Below, piece by piece: positions 25,702 to 35,109 of a DNA stretch of 64,000 bases. Origin of the DNA: Colwellia sp. (lineage in GTDB: Bacteria; Pseudomonadota; Gammaproteobacteria; Enterobacterales; Alteromonadaceae). The position numbers and the translations under genes were made by a program. The DNA is taken from the NCBI GenBank assembly GCA_013215465.1, contig JABSOW010000005.1, positions 152,688 through 216,687 of the forward strand. Direction: 5' to 3'. The notes beneath the pieces were generated by a model. It saw nothing but the letters and a program-made list of their open reading frames with translations, did no database searches and was not told the DNA's origin. How positions within the stretch are numbered: position 1 is the first letter of the stretch; each line of letters starts with the position of its first letter.

Positions 25702-26773
25702 TATTCATCACCTTCATAAGTACAACAATATTCACGATGAAGAAAAACGTTTAGATGATGCTAGTGATTGGATAGCAAAAATTGATAGAAACCTCACCGA
25801 GGCAGAAAAAGCAGCGCTACAAACTTGGTTATTGTTAAATACTAAAAATACTGAAGTATTATTAGAAGTTGCTCATTTGTGGGATAAAATGGATGACTTA
25901 GGTCGTTTATCAGATTTGTTTCCACAAGCATCGCCAAGTACCACCAAAAAACGCCCAGCATGGTTAGGCGCAATTGCCGCATCGGTCATTTTTATCATCA
26001 GTATAGGCTTTTATCAAAATAGTGTTAACTTTTCACCATTTGGTCATGCAGAGCAAGCGACGGTTATCGTCATGCAAATGAATTATCAAACAGGTATTGG
26101 CGAAAGTAATACCATTCACTTGCCTGACAACAGTGAAGTTATTTTAAATACCAATAGCTTTGTGCAAGTCCGTTATACCTCTTCGGCAAGAATTATTGAT
26201 TTACAACGAGGTGAAATTCATATCAAGGTTGCTCATGATAAGTCTCGTCCATTAAGTGTTATCGCTGGTGGTAAAGTGATTCAAGCAGTAGGTACTGCAT
26301 TTAATGTGGAAGTTCGTAATGACATAGTTGAGCTTATCGTTACCGATGGCAAAGTATTAGTTGCCGCAAAAAATAAGGCGGTAGCGATAGCTGATATTGA
26401 TGAAATGGCTAAAAGATTGCCGAGCAACTCTCTGGCAATATCAAAGGGTGAAAAAATCAACTTAGACCTAACAGGTAAAATCATTGAAAAGGTTGTTAAA
26501 GTGGATCCTCTCGAAGTGGCTGCACGCTTATCTTGGCGCCAAGGTAATCTGATCTTTAGGGGCGAATCTTTGGCTGAGGCCATGGCTGAAATTGGTCGTT
26601 ATACCGATATAACCTTTGAGCTGTCAGATGATGAACAATTAAAACATGTTCAAGTTGCGGGCATGTTTAAAACCGGTGATGTAACGGGTTTACTTGAAGT
26701 ATTAAGTAACAACTTTAACATCAGTTATAAAAGAATTGGTAACGATAAAATTATTCTACATTACGCGGGCTAA
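25694..26773 (+). CDS. FecR family anti-sigma factor
   Basis: This 359-residue protein has an N-terminal cytoplasmic sigma-binding domain (DUF4880 type, about residues 18-65, with AALQTWLLLN). One membrane helix lies near 88-107 (WLGAIAASVIFIISIGFY). A periplasmic FecR domain follows (about 120-225, with GESNTIHLPDNSEVILNTNS and GTAFNVEV). The C-terminal STN-like domain (about 290-355, starting RWRQGN-like SWRQGNLIFRGESL) would touch the receptor's own STN domain. It holds the overlapping ECF sigma factor inactive until the TBDT is loaded. A terminator follows 77 bases after the stop. Confidence 0.92.
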   Translation: MSNIHHLHKYNNIHDEEKRLDDASDWIAKIDRNLTEAEKAALQTWLLLNTKNTEVLLEVAHLWDKMDDLGRLSDLFPQASPSTTKKRPAWLGAIAASVIFIISIGFYQNSVNFSPFGHAEQATVIVMQMNYQTGIGESNTIHLPDNSEVILNTNSFVQVRYTSSARIIDLQRGEIHIKVAHDKSRPLSVIAGGKVIQAVGTAFNVEVRNDIVELIVTDGKVLVAAKNKAVAIADIDEMAKRLPSNSLAISKGEKINLDLTGKIIEKVVKVDPLEVAARLSWRQGNLIFRGESLAEAMAEIGRYTDITFELSDDEQLKHVQVAGMFKTGDVTGLLEVLSNNFNISYKRIGNDKIILHYAG

Positions 26774-26850
26774 TAGCTAATTATTTTATCTAACACTGTC
26801 ATTAATTTAAGCCTTTGAAATAGGCGTCCTCCCTGCTAATTGTTCAATTA

Positions 26851-26890
26851 GCTATTGCCATTATCTACTGGCAATAGCTTTGAGTTTTTT
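26851..26890 (+). terminator. Terminator after ecf-fecR
   Basis: GCTATTGCC (26851-26859) pairs with GGCAATAGC (26870-26878), and a TTTGAGTTTTTT tail follows. A second perfect small hairpin (GCTAATTG with CAATTAGC, 26835-26852) overlaps its left arm. It ends the sigma/anti-sigma transcript before the MFS gene. Confidence 0.8.
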
Positions 26891-26965
26891 GACGAAAAAT
26901 TTATAAACAGATAATAATATCACCATAATTTTTATGGTGAAGAAAATAAAAAAGGATAGAAATCA

Positions 26966-28402
26966 GTGAAAACCGACACCAAAAATGACTTTGAAAATAC
27001 ATTCCAAGTAACTGATGAGCAGCCAGGTTCCATTTTGTATGTGCTGTTTATCGCTTCAGTTGCCGCAATCGGTGGCTTCTTGTTTGGCTTTGACTCTGGT
27101 GTTATCAATGGCACCGTTACTGCGTTAGGCAATGCTTTTAATTCAAGCGATGTTTCTACCGGTTTTAATGTTGCGTCTGTTTTGTTAGGTTGCGCATTGG
27201 GTGCTTTAGCGGCAGGCCCGTTATCTGATCATTATGGGCGTAAAGCAATTATGATCATCACTGCGGTTATTTTTGCCATTAGCGCATTTGGCTCGGGCAT
27301 TTCGGATAGTTCTATTGAATTCATTCTCTATCGATTATTTGGTGGTTTAGGTATTGGTGCCGCGTCTGTTTTAGCGCCAGCCTACATTGCAGAAGTTGCA
27401 CCGGCAGCCATCCGTGGTCGCTTGGCTACCCTGCAACAATTGGCTATCGTTTTAGGTTTATTTACTGCCTTTTTAAGTAACTACCTAATAGCCACTGCAG
27501 CAGGTGGTGCTGAAGGTGTTTTTATGCTTGATATTGCCGCATGGCGTTGGATGTTTTGGGTTGAACTTATTCCTGCAATATTATTTTTTGTTGGTGTGTT
27601 ATTTATTCCTGAATCACCACGTTATCTAGTTGCTCAAGGAAAAATAGCGCAGGCTAGACGCATTTTTAAAAAAATCAATGGTACTGACGCTAGCCAACAA
27701 ATAGAAAAAGTACAAGCGTCATTACATAGCGATAAAAAAACCAGCATTAGAGATCTGTTTATCGAAGGACAGAAAAAAATTCATCCGATTATTTGGGTCG
27801 GTATCGCCCTTTCGGTATTTCAACAATTTGTCGGTATCAATGTCGTTTTTTATTACGGTTCAGAAATTTGGCAAGCTGCAGGTTTTGACGAATCTCAGTC
27901 TTTATTGATAAATGTACTTACGGGCACTACGAATATTATATCAACCTTCATTGCTATCGCATTAGTGGATAAAATCGGTCGTAAACCATTACTGCTTGTT
28001 GGTAGCGTTGGTATGTTTATCAGCTTAGGCGCATTAACGTATATTTTTGGTACCGCAGGCTTTGATGAAGTAGGTAAATTAGCGTTAACAGGCAATATGG
28101 GCACCTTCGCCTTAATTATGGCAAATTTATTTGTCGTATTTTTTGGACTAAGTTGGGGACCTATTGTTTGGGTGTTATTAGGCGAAATGTTTAATAATCG
28201 TATTCGTGGTGCGGCACTGGCCATTGCGGCAAGTGCACAGTGGTTAGCTAATTTCACCATCACTATGACCTTTCCTATTTTATTAGGCAGTGTTGGTTTG
28301 TCAGGGGCTTATGGTTTATATGCCATTTCTGCATTTATTAGTATTTTCTTTGTTATTAAATACATTAAAGAAACACGTGGTCTTCAATTAGAAGATATAT
28401 AA
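26966..28402 (+). CDS. MFS sugar porter family transporter
   Basis: The 478-residue inner-membrane protein has twelve hydrophobic segments and the sugar-porter signatures. These are GGFLFGFDSGVING near residues 37-50, DHYGRKA between helices 2 and 3, PESPRYLVAQGK near 216-227, DKIGRKPLL between helices 8 and 9, and ETRG at the end. Such proteins bring in hexoses, pentoses or inositol by proton or sodium symport. The start is GTG at 26966 with AAGGA nine bases before it. It is separated from fecR by a terminator, yet its place beside the TBDT, halogenase-like and Gfo/Idh genes suggests that the locus serves a sugar or sugar-conjugate. Confidence 0.92.
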   Translation: MKTDTKNDFENTFQVTDEQPGSILYVLFIASVAAIGGFLFGFDSGVINGTVTALGNAFNSSDVSTGFNVASVLLGCALGALAAGPLSDHYGRKAIMIITAVIFAISAFGSGISDSSIEFILYRLFGGLGIGAASVLAPAYIAEVAPAAIRGRLATLQQLAIVLGLFTAFLSNYLIATAAGGAEGVFMLDIAAWRWMFWVELIPAILFFVGVLFIPESPRYLVAQGKIAQARRIFKKINGTDASQQIEKVQASLHSDKKTSIRDLFIEGQKKIHPIIWVGIALSVFQQFVGINVVFYYGSEIWQAAGFDESQSLLINVLTGTTNIISTFIAIALVDKIGRKPLLLVGSVGMFISLGALTYIFGTAGFDEVGKLALTGNMGTFALIMANLFVVFFGLSWGPIVWVLLGEMFNNRIRGAALAIAASAQWLANFTITMTFPILLGSVGLSGAYGLYAISAFISIFFVIKYIKETRGLQLEDI

Positions 28403-28430
28403 TAGCCGTTTGTTAGATTGGTAAAATGCC

Positions 28431-28468
28431 AAGTGAAGTAATGAATTGACTAATTTATTACTTCACTT
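28431..28468. terminator. Convergent hairpin between MFS and TetR genes
   Basis: The arms AAGTGAAGTAAT (28431-28442) and ATTACTTCACTT (28457-28468) are perfectly inverted around a 14-base loop and overlap the 3' end of the tetR-type gene. There is no strong T tract, so it is a plausible but unproven bidirectional terminator. Confidence 0.45.
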
Positions 28469-29116
28469 AGTATTAGTATCGGGTGATTTTCCGCATTCAC
28501 CGGCAGGAATATCACCATGTTCAATTAACCATAAGAAACTTTGCAGCGAGATGTCTATCATGTTTTCAGCTTCTTTTGCCCACGGTTTTCTATAACCAAT
28601 AAAAATAGTATGCCCTTCAAGCGATGCCGTAATAAAAATACTTAAACGCTGTGCCTGGCACTCATTTAGTTTAGGATTAATCTCTCTAATAACATCGGCA
28701 ACTAATACACGGTACTTACCATACATACGATCCATAATTTTACTTATGTGTTTGTCATGATTGGCCATACTCCAAAGTTCAGGGAAAAAAACGGTGGTAT
28801 GCTTAGTTTTAATATCTTTTAATACTGTTTTTATTATTTTTATGAATTGCTCTTTAGGGGCGTATTGTCCTCTAAACTTTTCAAATGCATCTAAATAATT
28901 TTGAATAACTTTATCAAGCAGTGCCTCTAATAATTTATCTTTAGAGGGAAAATAGTATTGTAAATTACCGACACTGACACCCGCTTTAGTTGCTACTTTA
29001 CGCATTGAAAAATTGTGGTAACCACTATCTATCAACAACTGTTCAGCAGCCGCTAAAATAAGCTTTATTCGCTTTTCACCCTTGCTATAACCCTTGGCAG
29101 CGGTTTTGTAAGTCAC
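28463..29116 (-). CDS. TetR family transcriptional regulator
   Basis: The regulator (217 residues from the preferred start) has an N-terminal TetR helix-turn-helix: FSMRKVATKAGVSVGNLQYY followed by FPSKDKLLEALL. A helical ligand-binding domain follows, with no recognisable ligand motif. The frame is open further upstream to an ATG at 29182. However, GTG at 29116 has AAGGA five bases before it and begins just ahead of the DNA-binding domain, so it is the better start. It is divergent from the TBDT-aldehyde dehydrogenase unit and from the promoter-like element at 29303-29331. It is thus the natural candidate controller of that unit and perhaps of the qhp operon. Confidence 0.88.
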   Translation of the reverse strand: MTYKTAAKGYSKGEKRIKLILAAAEQLLIDSGYHNFSMRKVATKAGVSVGNLQYYFPSKDKLLEALLDKVIQNYLDAFEKFRGQYAPKEQFIKIIKTVLKDIKTKHTTVFFPELWSMANHDKHISKIMDRMYGKYRVLVADVIREINPKLNECQAQRLSIFITASLEGHTIFIGYRKPWAKEAENMIDISLQSFLWLIEHGDIPAGECGKSPDTNTK

Positions 29117-29302
29117 ATTAATCCTTTTTCGTGTATCACTAATTAATAAATATCTATGTTGTCTATAATAAATCAATTTCACCTAGAGTTAAATAAATTT
29201 CAGGTTGTTTTTTTTAGTACTTAATTGTATGAAATAAAAGAATAAAAAGTGTATTTTAATTTCATTAAAATAAAATACGTTCGCACTAATAAAAAAATAC
29301 AC

Positions 29303-29331
29303 TTGACCTAATTAATGCTTTGTTCTACAGT
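29303..29331 (+). promoter_or_regulatory. Promoter-like element A, shared with the ligase-qhp operon
   Basis: TTGACC (29303-29308) and TACAGT (29326-29331) stand 17 bases apart. They lie within a 34-base stretch that agrees at 27 positions with the element on the minus strand at 43862-43890. Identity includes the spacer blocks TAATT and TTGTTC, so more than the -35/-10 hexamers is conserved. It faces the TBDT gene at 29494, giving a leader of roughly 155 bases. The spacer blocks may be a regulator's operator. Confidence 0.6.
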
Positions 29332-29493
29332 TGATTAACGCATTGACTTGTTCGGAAAATGAACGGAAAGTGCCGCTTTGATAATAAAGAAAATAGAAGG
29401 CAAAGCAAAAAGTGAGTTAGCACCTTGAAAATAATTACAAAGCTAACACTCTGTTAATTAATAATAAATTTAGTTTATTTTGGGGAAAACAAG

Positions 29494-31860
29494 ATGTTTA
29501 AGAAATCAAAACTGGTTGTTTCAGTTGCCGCCTGTTTAGGTGTTTTTTCAGCAGGGGTATCGGCCTCTGTTATTGAAAAAATAGAAATAACGGCTCAAAA
29601 ACGAGTGCAACCATTACAGTCGGTTGGTATTGCCGTGACTGCATTAACTGGCGATCAAATGGATGCGCTTGGTATGGAAAATGCCCAGGAAGTTACCGCA
29701 ATGGCGCCAGGCGTTACCACCATCCAACCTAATGGACCATCGTCATTTTTTGTTAGTATTCGTGGCGTTGGTCAAAATGACTTCTCCGGCGACCATCAAG
29801 AATCTCCTGTCGCTATTTATCTTGATGAAGCTTATATCAGTGCCGCATCTGGTGCCGGCTTCCAATTGTTTGATATGGAGCGTGTCGAAGTTTTACGCGG
29901 TCCTCAGGGTACTTTATTTGGTCGTAATGCCACGGGTGGTCTGGTGCATTATATTTCAAAAAAACCCACTAGCGATTTTGAAGGTTATGCTAGTTTAATG
30001 CTTGGTGCTTATAACCAACGTAAATTTGAAGGTGCCGTGGGTGGTGGCTTAACTGAAAATATTTCAGGGCGTTTATCATTTGTTAATAATGAACATGATG
30101 GCTATATTGATAACCGTATTGGCACAGACCTTAATAACGGCAATGATTGGGGCTTAAGAGCACAATTATTGATTGAGAGTTTTGAAAATGTTAATTGGTT
30201 GTTAAGTGTACGCGCAGGCGATCAAGATATTAACTCTGGTTTTTTTGAGCATAGTTCCGCACGTTTAAACCCTACCACAGGTTTAGGTGAAGACTTCGAT
30301 GGCTTAGATTTACAAGGGACAGGTGATTCTTTAGCGCCATCTTATCAAGATACTGACAATGATGTCCATGCAGGTGCTTACAATGTTATTGGCCACAACA
30401 GATTAGAAACAACGGGTATTACCAATAATATTTCATGGGATTTTGATGAATTTGAGATAACGTCTATTACTGATTACTCAACCCTTAAAAAAGATTACCT
30501 TGAAGACTCCGATGCGTCACCCAATGACTTTTTCGCATTTTTCTTGAAAAGTGATTTAAAGCAGTTTTCGCAAGAAATTCGTGTCTCTGGTTTTACCGAC
30601 ACGGTTGATTGGGTTGTTGGTGCCTTTTATCTTGATATTGAAGGTGAATTTTCCAACGGTGGTGCAGCGCAAAACTTTTTCTCAGCGCAATTTCCAGGAT
30701 TTGGCCTTAATGATCCATCGTTAAATCACCTCGGTTTAAATACCCCTTTTGAGACAGAAACCAAAACTACAGCCTTATTTGCCCAAGGTGAATTCGACAT
30801 TACTGAAACATTATCATTCACTGCAGGCATTCGTTGGTCTAATGAGAAAAAAGACACTGATTTAACTACGTATTTCTCGCTATTTGACTCTCCTACTAAT
30901 TCTAATGTTGTTTCAAATGATGCCTTTGGTTTAGGCACTAATATTGATTATTTCCATTATGGCTCAGCGGGTGCTGGCGCTGGCGGTTTAGGTGAAGTGT
31001 TTGGTTTAACTGATCAAGGCAGCTATGAATCGATTGATGACAATTTAATTACCGGTAAATTGCAACTTGACTGGCAAGTGGATAAAGAAACCTTGGTTTA
31101 TTTAGGTTTTAACCGTGGGGTAAAAGCAGGTGGTTATAACGCACCTGTTGACCCAACAGATCTGATCGATGGTAATTCGCTAAATGGTAGCGTTGAAAAT
31201 ATGAGGTTTGATGAAGAAATTTTAAATGCTTATGAATTAGGTCTTAAGTGGTCTTCAGCAGATGACAAATTAAGAATTAACAGTGCTGTTTATTATTACG
31301 ATTATCAAGATTATCAAGCGTTTAGGTTAGAGGGGTTGACAACGTTTGTCTTTAATACTGATTCAACGGTTAAAGGTGCTGAAATTGAAGTTCAAGCAAA
31401 TCCGCTAGAAGGTTTAGATATTATCGCCGGTGTTGCCTATATCGATAATGTTGTTGAAGATGCCTTTAGACAACCCGATGGTGAATTGCTTGATAGACGC
31501 GCAATTATGACGCCTGAATGGAATGCCAATGCCTTAGTACGTTATGAGTGGGATGTTATGGACGGTTTTATGGCGGTTCAACTTGATGCTACATACTTAT
31601 CAGAGCATTATTTTCAACTTAAAAATGCGCCTGTAGGCCTTCAAGACGGATATATTCTCTCTAATGCGCGTATATCTTATACCAATGCTGAAGATACTTG
31701 GACCGTAGCTGCTTTCGTTAAAAACCTAGCTGATAAAGAGTATAGAACGATGGCGTTAGATTTATCAGGTTCTCCGGCACAAGCTGGCTTTGGTTTAACT
31801 GAAAGCTACTATGGTACGCCTCGCTGGTGGGGAGTTTCCTTTAAGTATAAATTTGAATAA
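29494..31860 (+). CDS. TonB-dependent receptor upstream of aldehyde dehydrogenase
   Basis: The 788-residue outer-membrane receptor has a signal peptide (about residues 1-24, ending AGVSAS) and a TonB-box-like IEKIEITAQKR (27-37). The plug carries MERVEVLRGPQGTLFGRNATG, and a beta-barrel ends WWGVSFKYKFE. There is no STN domain, so it does not signal through FecR. It probably brings in a substrate related to the downstream aldehyde dehydrogenase and the qhp genes, with which it shares a promoter element. The ligand itself is unknown, and small amines would not need a TBDT. The start has GGGG about eight bases before the ATG. Confidence 0.92.
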   Translation: MFKKSKLVVSVAACLGVFSAGVSASVIEKIEITAQKRVQPLQSVGIAVTALTGDQMDALGMENAQEVTAMAPGVTTIQPNGPSSFFVSIRGVGQNDFSGDHQESPVAIYLDEAYISAASGAGFQLFDMERVEVLRGPQGTLFGRNATGGLVHYISKKPTSDFEGYASLMLGAYNQRKFEGAVGGGLTENISGRLSFVNNEHDGYIDNRIGTDLNNGNDWGLRAQLLIESFENVNWLLSVRAGDQDINSGFFEHSSARLNPTTGLGEDFDGLDLQGTGDSLAPSYQDTDNDVHAGAYNVIGHNRLETTGITNNISWDFDEFEITSITDYSTLKKDYLEDSDASPNDFFAFFLKSDLKQFSQEIRVSGFTDTVDWVVGAFYLDIEGEFSNGGAAQNFFSAQFPGFGLNDPSLNHLGLNTPFETETKTTALFAQGEFDITETLSFTAGIRWSNEKKDTDLTTYFSLFDSPTNSNVVSNDAFGLGTNIDYFHYGSAGAGAGGLGEVFGLTDQGSYESIDDNLITGKLQLDWQVDKETLVYLGFNRGVKAGGYNAPVDPTDLIDGNSLNGSVENMRFDEEILNAYELGLKWSSADDKLRINSAVYYYDYQDYQAFRLEGLTTFVFNTDSTVKGAEIEVQANPLEGLDIIAGVAYIDNVVEDAFRQPDGELLDRRAIMTPEWNANALVRYEWDVMDGFMAVQLDATYLSEHYFQLKNAPVGLQDGYILSNARISYTNAEDTWTVAAFVKNLADKEYRTMALDLSGSPAQAGFGLTESYYGTPRWWGVSFKYKFE

Positions 31861-31884
31861 TTAGCGATTAATTATTGGTTTACC

Positions 31885-31912
31885 CCCTTTAGTTCATTAG
31901 ATAACTAAAGGG
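31885..31912 (+). terminator. Hairpin between TBDT and aldehyde dehydrogenase genes
   Basis: The ten-base arms CCCTTTAGTT (31885-31894) and AACTAAAGGG (31903-31912) pair perfectly with an eight-base loop. No T tract follows. It may be a partial terminator or an RNA-stabilising hairpin that sets the ratio of receptor to enzyme. Confidence 0.5.
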
Positions 31913-31965
31913 AAAGTATGTAACGTTATTCAAGAACTAGGTTGTTATAACCTTGAGAGAAAATT

Positions 31966-33372
31966 ATGAGTCAATATAAAATGTTAGTGGCAGGCGAGCT
32001 AGTTGAAGGGAGCGCCACCTTAGATGTTATTAATCCAGCCACTGCAGAGGTTTTTACTACTGTCCCAAGAGCAAATGAAGCGGATGTGATGAAGGCCGTT
32101 GCTGCCGCAAAAAGCGCACAAAAACTGTGGAAAAATGTCGCCGAATCAGAGCGCAGGGCTATTGTTAATAAAATTGCCGATGCCATCGCTGAAAATGCGG
32201 AAGCGCTAGCGAAAGCGATTACCTTAGAGCAAGGAAAAGTATTAGATTTTGCGCGCATAGAAGTACAATTTGCCGAAGATTTTTGTCGTTCATTAGCCTC
32301 ACACGAATTTCCCGTTAAGATATTAGAAGAAACGGCAACGAACCGAGTTGAAGAACATCGCAATCCACTTGGTGTTGTTGCTGCTATTATTCCTTGGAAT
32401 TTCCCATTATTAATCGCCGCTTATAAATTATCTCCTGCGCTGGTCACGGGTAATGCCATTATTTTAAAGCCGGCACCAACAACACCTGTTGCCACACTTA
32501 TGCTGGGACAGATCATTGCTGACATTGTGCCAAAAGGTTTGGTCAGTATTATTGTTGATGATAATGATTTAGGTCCGGTACTAACGTCACATCCGGATAT
32601 CGCTAAAATTTCATTTACCGGCTCTACGCCTACGGGTAAAGCTATTATGAAAAGTGCGGCGGATACCATGAAACGCCTAACACTAGAGCTTGGCGGTAAT
32701 GATGCGGCAATTGTGCTTGATGATGCCGATCCAAAAACCATTGCCCCTGGTATTTTTGGCAGTGCATTTATCAATAGTGGTCAAGTGTGTATTGCCCTTA
32801 AACGCTTATATGTACATGAAGCTGTTTATGATGAACTCTGTGATGAAATAGCAACATTAGCAAAAAACGCTGTAGTTGGTAATGGTATGGAAAAAGGTGT
32901 GCAATTTGGACCGGTACAAAATAAGGCCCAGTACGAAAAAGTGCTTTCTTATATTGAAGCAGGTAAAGCACAAGGTACGGTGATCGCCGGTGGCGAGGCA
33001 CCAAATCAACCAGGTTATGTTATTCCACTAACCGTTATAAAAGATTTACATGATGGTTGTAGTTTAGTTGACGAAGAGCCCTTTGGCCCAGTACTTCCTA
33101 TTATTAAATATTCTGATTTAGATGAGGTAATTGCCAGTGCTAATAACAGCAAAATGGGTTTAGGGGGCTCTGTATGGTCATCTAATCTTGAGCGAGCATC
33201 AAAAGTGGCTGCTCAGTTAGAGACAGGGACGGTGTGGATCAATCAACATTGTGCTTTTGGCCCGCAAATACATATGGCACCCGCTAAAGAGTCGGGCATA
33301 GGTGCAGAGTGGGGCAAGGAAGGGGTTAAGGAGTTCACCGCTTGCAAAGTAATCAATATAAATAAGGCGTAA
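31966..33372 (+). CDS. NAD(P)-dependent aldehyde dehydrogenase
   Basis: This 468-residue cytoplasmic enzyme oxidises an aldehyde to the acid. The cofactor region has the IPWNFPLL motif and a FTGSTPTGK turn. The general base E241 lies in LELGGND and the nucleophile C275 in NSGQVCIALK. The late EEPFGPVLP motif is also present. Length and motifs fit the large class I/II family, including semialdehyde and amino-aldehyde dehydrogenases, but specificity cannot be read out. It is 105 bases downstream of the TBDT gene with GAGAG six bases before its ATG. In this setting it would take the aldehyde formed by quinohemoprotein amine dehydrogenase. Confidence 0.93.
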   Translation: MSQYKMLVAGELVEGSATLDVINPATAEVFTTVPRANEADVMKAVAAAKSAQKLWKNVAESERRAIVNKIADAIAENAEALAKAITLEQGKVLDFARIEVQFAEDFCRSLASHEFPVKILEETATNRVEEHRNPLGVVAAIIPWNFPLLIAAYKLSPALVTGNAIILKPAPTTPVATLMLGQIIADIVPKGLVSIIVDDNDLGPVLTSHPDIAKISFTGSTPTGKAIMKSAADTMKRLTLELGGNDAAIVLDDADPKTIAPGIFGSAFINSGQVCIALKRLYVHEAVYDELCDEIATLAKNAVVGNGMEKGVQFGPVQNKAQYEKVLSYIEAGKAQGTVIAGGEAPNQPGYVIPLTVIKDLHDGCSLVDEEPFGPVLPIIKYSDLDEVIASANNSKMGLGGSVWSSNLERASKVAAQLETGTVWINQHCAFGPQIHMAPAKESGIGAEWGKEGVKEFTACKVININKA

Positions 33373-33429
33373 ATGTTAAATATATTTGGCTTTATTGCTC
33401 GGTGCGATAAAGCCAAAAAGTTGTATTCT

Positions 33430-33700
33430 CTTTATGTTATACCAATTACACTAATTAATTGCTCAGCTTAGAGTTACATTAGCGAGCTTAGAACAAACAA
33501 AATGAGTTAAACATAGTTATTCTATATTTCATTAATTTTGAGCCGTTATCAGTTCGCTAATGAACTCCCAAGGGGCGAGTTTAAAAGGCTTATATGCGGC
33601 GTTATTGATTTCGACAAGGGAATAACCATTCTCTTTAATCAATGCCTTGCCTCTAAGCCTTTTAGCTCTCGCTAAGTGGTCAATTAATTAATGTACTTGG
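33430..33700 (-). repeat. Dispersed intergenic repeat, longer copy
   Basis: Part of the 489-base gap between the aldehyde dehydrogenase gene and the qhp operon is matched by the interrupted copy at 6527-6700 in opposite orientation. Matching blocks here, in reverse complement, are AAGGCTTAGAGGCA, ATTGATTAAAGAGAA, TCGAAAT, AATAACG, CGCATATAAG and ATAACGGCT. No open frame of any length crosses it. The outer limits are estimates. The copy begins near a TTATACCAATTACACTAATT word that itself looks repetitive. The rest of the gap (33701-33861) holds nothing I recognise. Confidence 0.6.
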
Positions 33701-33861
33701 TATTAGTTAATGTTCGTTGCATGTTTTTTGCCTTGTAGGTTTATGCGTTCTCTACAAGGTTTTTTTGTACTTTATTTTATCTAAAGTAGACCACTAGAAA
33801 GTATAAATAGGGTGAAAGTCATGTGGCTTGGCTCAAACTAGCGCAGGCATGTCACTCGCGG

Positions 33862-35109
33862 TTAGTCAATATTGTTTAATTTTTTTAATTGCTCACTCAG
33901 TACATCAACGGCATTTTTATTATTTATTTTCCATATACCTAGCGGCTGTTCTGTCGTAATAACTACTTCTTTTTTATCAATAAAACTGCCATTAACAACA
34001 GGGCGTTGCGCGGAGCCAACAAGACGGTCTTTTTCCTGGTGCGCTAATATTTGATCTGGCCATGCCCGTCTTTCTTGCCAAAAAGGATGCTCTGGCCAAC
34101 GAGATTCCATCTGATAAAAGTCTCTTCCTACTCGAGCGAAACGGTAAAATAAGTGTTGTAAACGATCAAAATAGAATTTTTCGGCTAGCGCTTTGTTCTC
34201 TGGCTTATTCAGTATGGTATTAATGACTACAGGGGCAATAAATGCCGCGGAAAGGGATAAGAAAATGCCACTACCCGACAGCGGATCGCCTGACATTGCC
34301 GCATCACCGACACATAAGTAACGATCTTTTATCGGGTATTTATTGAATAGCGGTGTGCTTGAGCGTGCTAATACTTTTCCTTCAGGCTCAATAAAAGGGG
34401 TGATATGATCTAGCTCTGGTCTTGACAATACCAGCTGATTAATAAAAGTTGAGAGTTTTTCTTTTCCAGAGCCAGTATTGCTTTTAGCGCTAACCGATAC
34501 TTGAGTGAAAATATTACCTTGGCCATTATTTGCTAACCACAACCAGCCACTTTCAATACTTATTGCTATCGCTTGTGGCGACATTAATTGTGTGTTTGAC
34601 GTCTGCCAGTTTTGACAAATAGACAGAGAGTCAACGCCTCTTATATGTGAATCTTTAGAAAGTGGTGCCGCTCTGCCTCTTGCTTCGACAACAAAATCAG
34701 TGCGAAAGGTTTTTCCTGATTTACATGATATCAAGCAGGCAGTAGGATGGGTTGCTACTGTGGTTATGGTTTCAGGGTAAAAAGGGATATTGGCTGCGGC
34801 TAAATCTTTTAATAATGCGCTATCAAAAGAGACTCTTCTGATCAGCCTTTCAGTATTGGCAGCACTGTGAATACCATTCCAACTTACACTACGAGGAATG
34901 GGTGAACTGATTTCTTTTAAAGTATGTTGTAAACCTAAAGTAGACAGCGCTTGAAATACTCGCTCTGAAAGGCCTTCAGTGACATTATGCGCTCTAATGT
35001 TGGCGATAACACATACTTTGTAACCCATTTTAGCTAAGCCTATTGCGGTAACAATACCGGCAGGGCCGCAGCCAAGTACCGCTATTTCTGACTGTGATTG
35101 ATTTATCAT
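33862..35109 (-). CDS. qhpG: Flavin-dependent monooxygenase QhpG
   Basis: The 415-residue flavoprotein has the FAD motif LGCGPAGIVTAIGLA (residues 12-26) and the second flavin motif VGDAAMSGDPLSG of class A monooxygenases. In QHNDH biogenesis the known role of QhpG is to dihydroxylate the tryptophan of the small subunit QhpC that becomes cysteine tryptophylquinone. Assignment rests mainly on position: it is the last gene of a full qhpADCBFEG order and overlaps qhpE by four bases (ATGA), so it is translationally coupled. A tryptophan-halogenase-like or geranylgeranyl-reductase-like flavoenzyme would look similar, but the operon makes QhpG much the best call. Confidence 0.88.
   Translation of the reverse strand: MINQSQSEIAVLGCGPAGIVTAIGLAKMGYKVCVIANIRAHNVTEGLSERVFQALSTLGLQHTLKEISSPIPRSVSWNGIHSAANTERLIRRVSFDSALLKDLAAANIPFYPETITTVATHPTACLISCKSGKTFRTDFVVEARGRAAPLSKDSHIRGVDSLSICQNWQTSNTQLMSPQAIAISIESGWLWLANNGQGNIFTQVSVSAKSNTGSGKEKLSTFINQLVLSRPELDHITPFIEPEGKVLARSSTPLFNKYPIKDRYLCVGDAAMSGDPLSGSGIFLSLSAAFIAPVVINTILNKPENKALAEKFYFDRLQHLFYRFARVGRDFYQMESRWPEHPFWQERRAWPDQILAHQEKDRLVGSAQRPVVNGSFIDKKEVVITTEQPLGIWKINNKNAVDVLSEQLKKLNNID

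Noticed and set aside
33862..35109. Calling the flavoenzyme a second tryptophan halogenase or a geranylgeranyl reductase
   Set aside because: It lacks the FKxGxKF and WxWxI motifs, and sits as the last overlapping gene of the qhp operon, where QhpG is expected.
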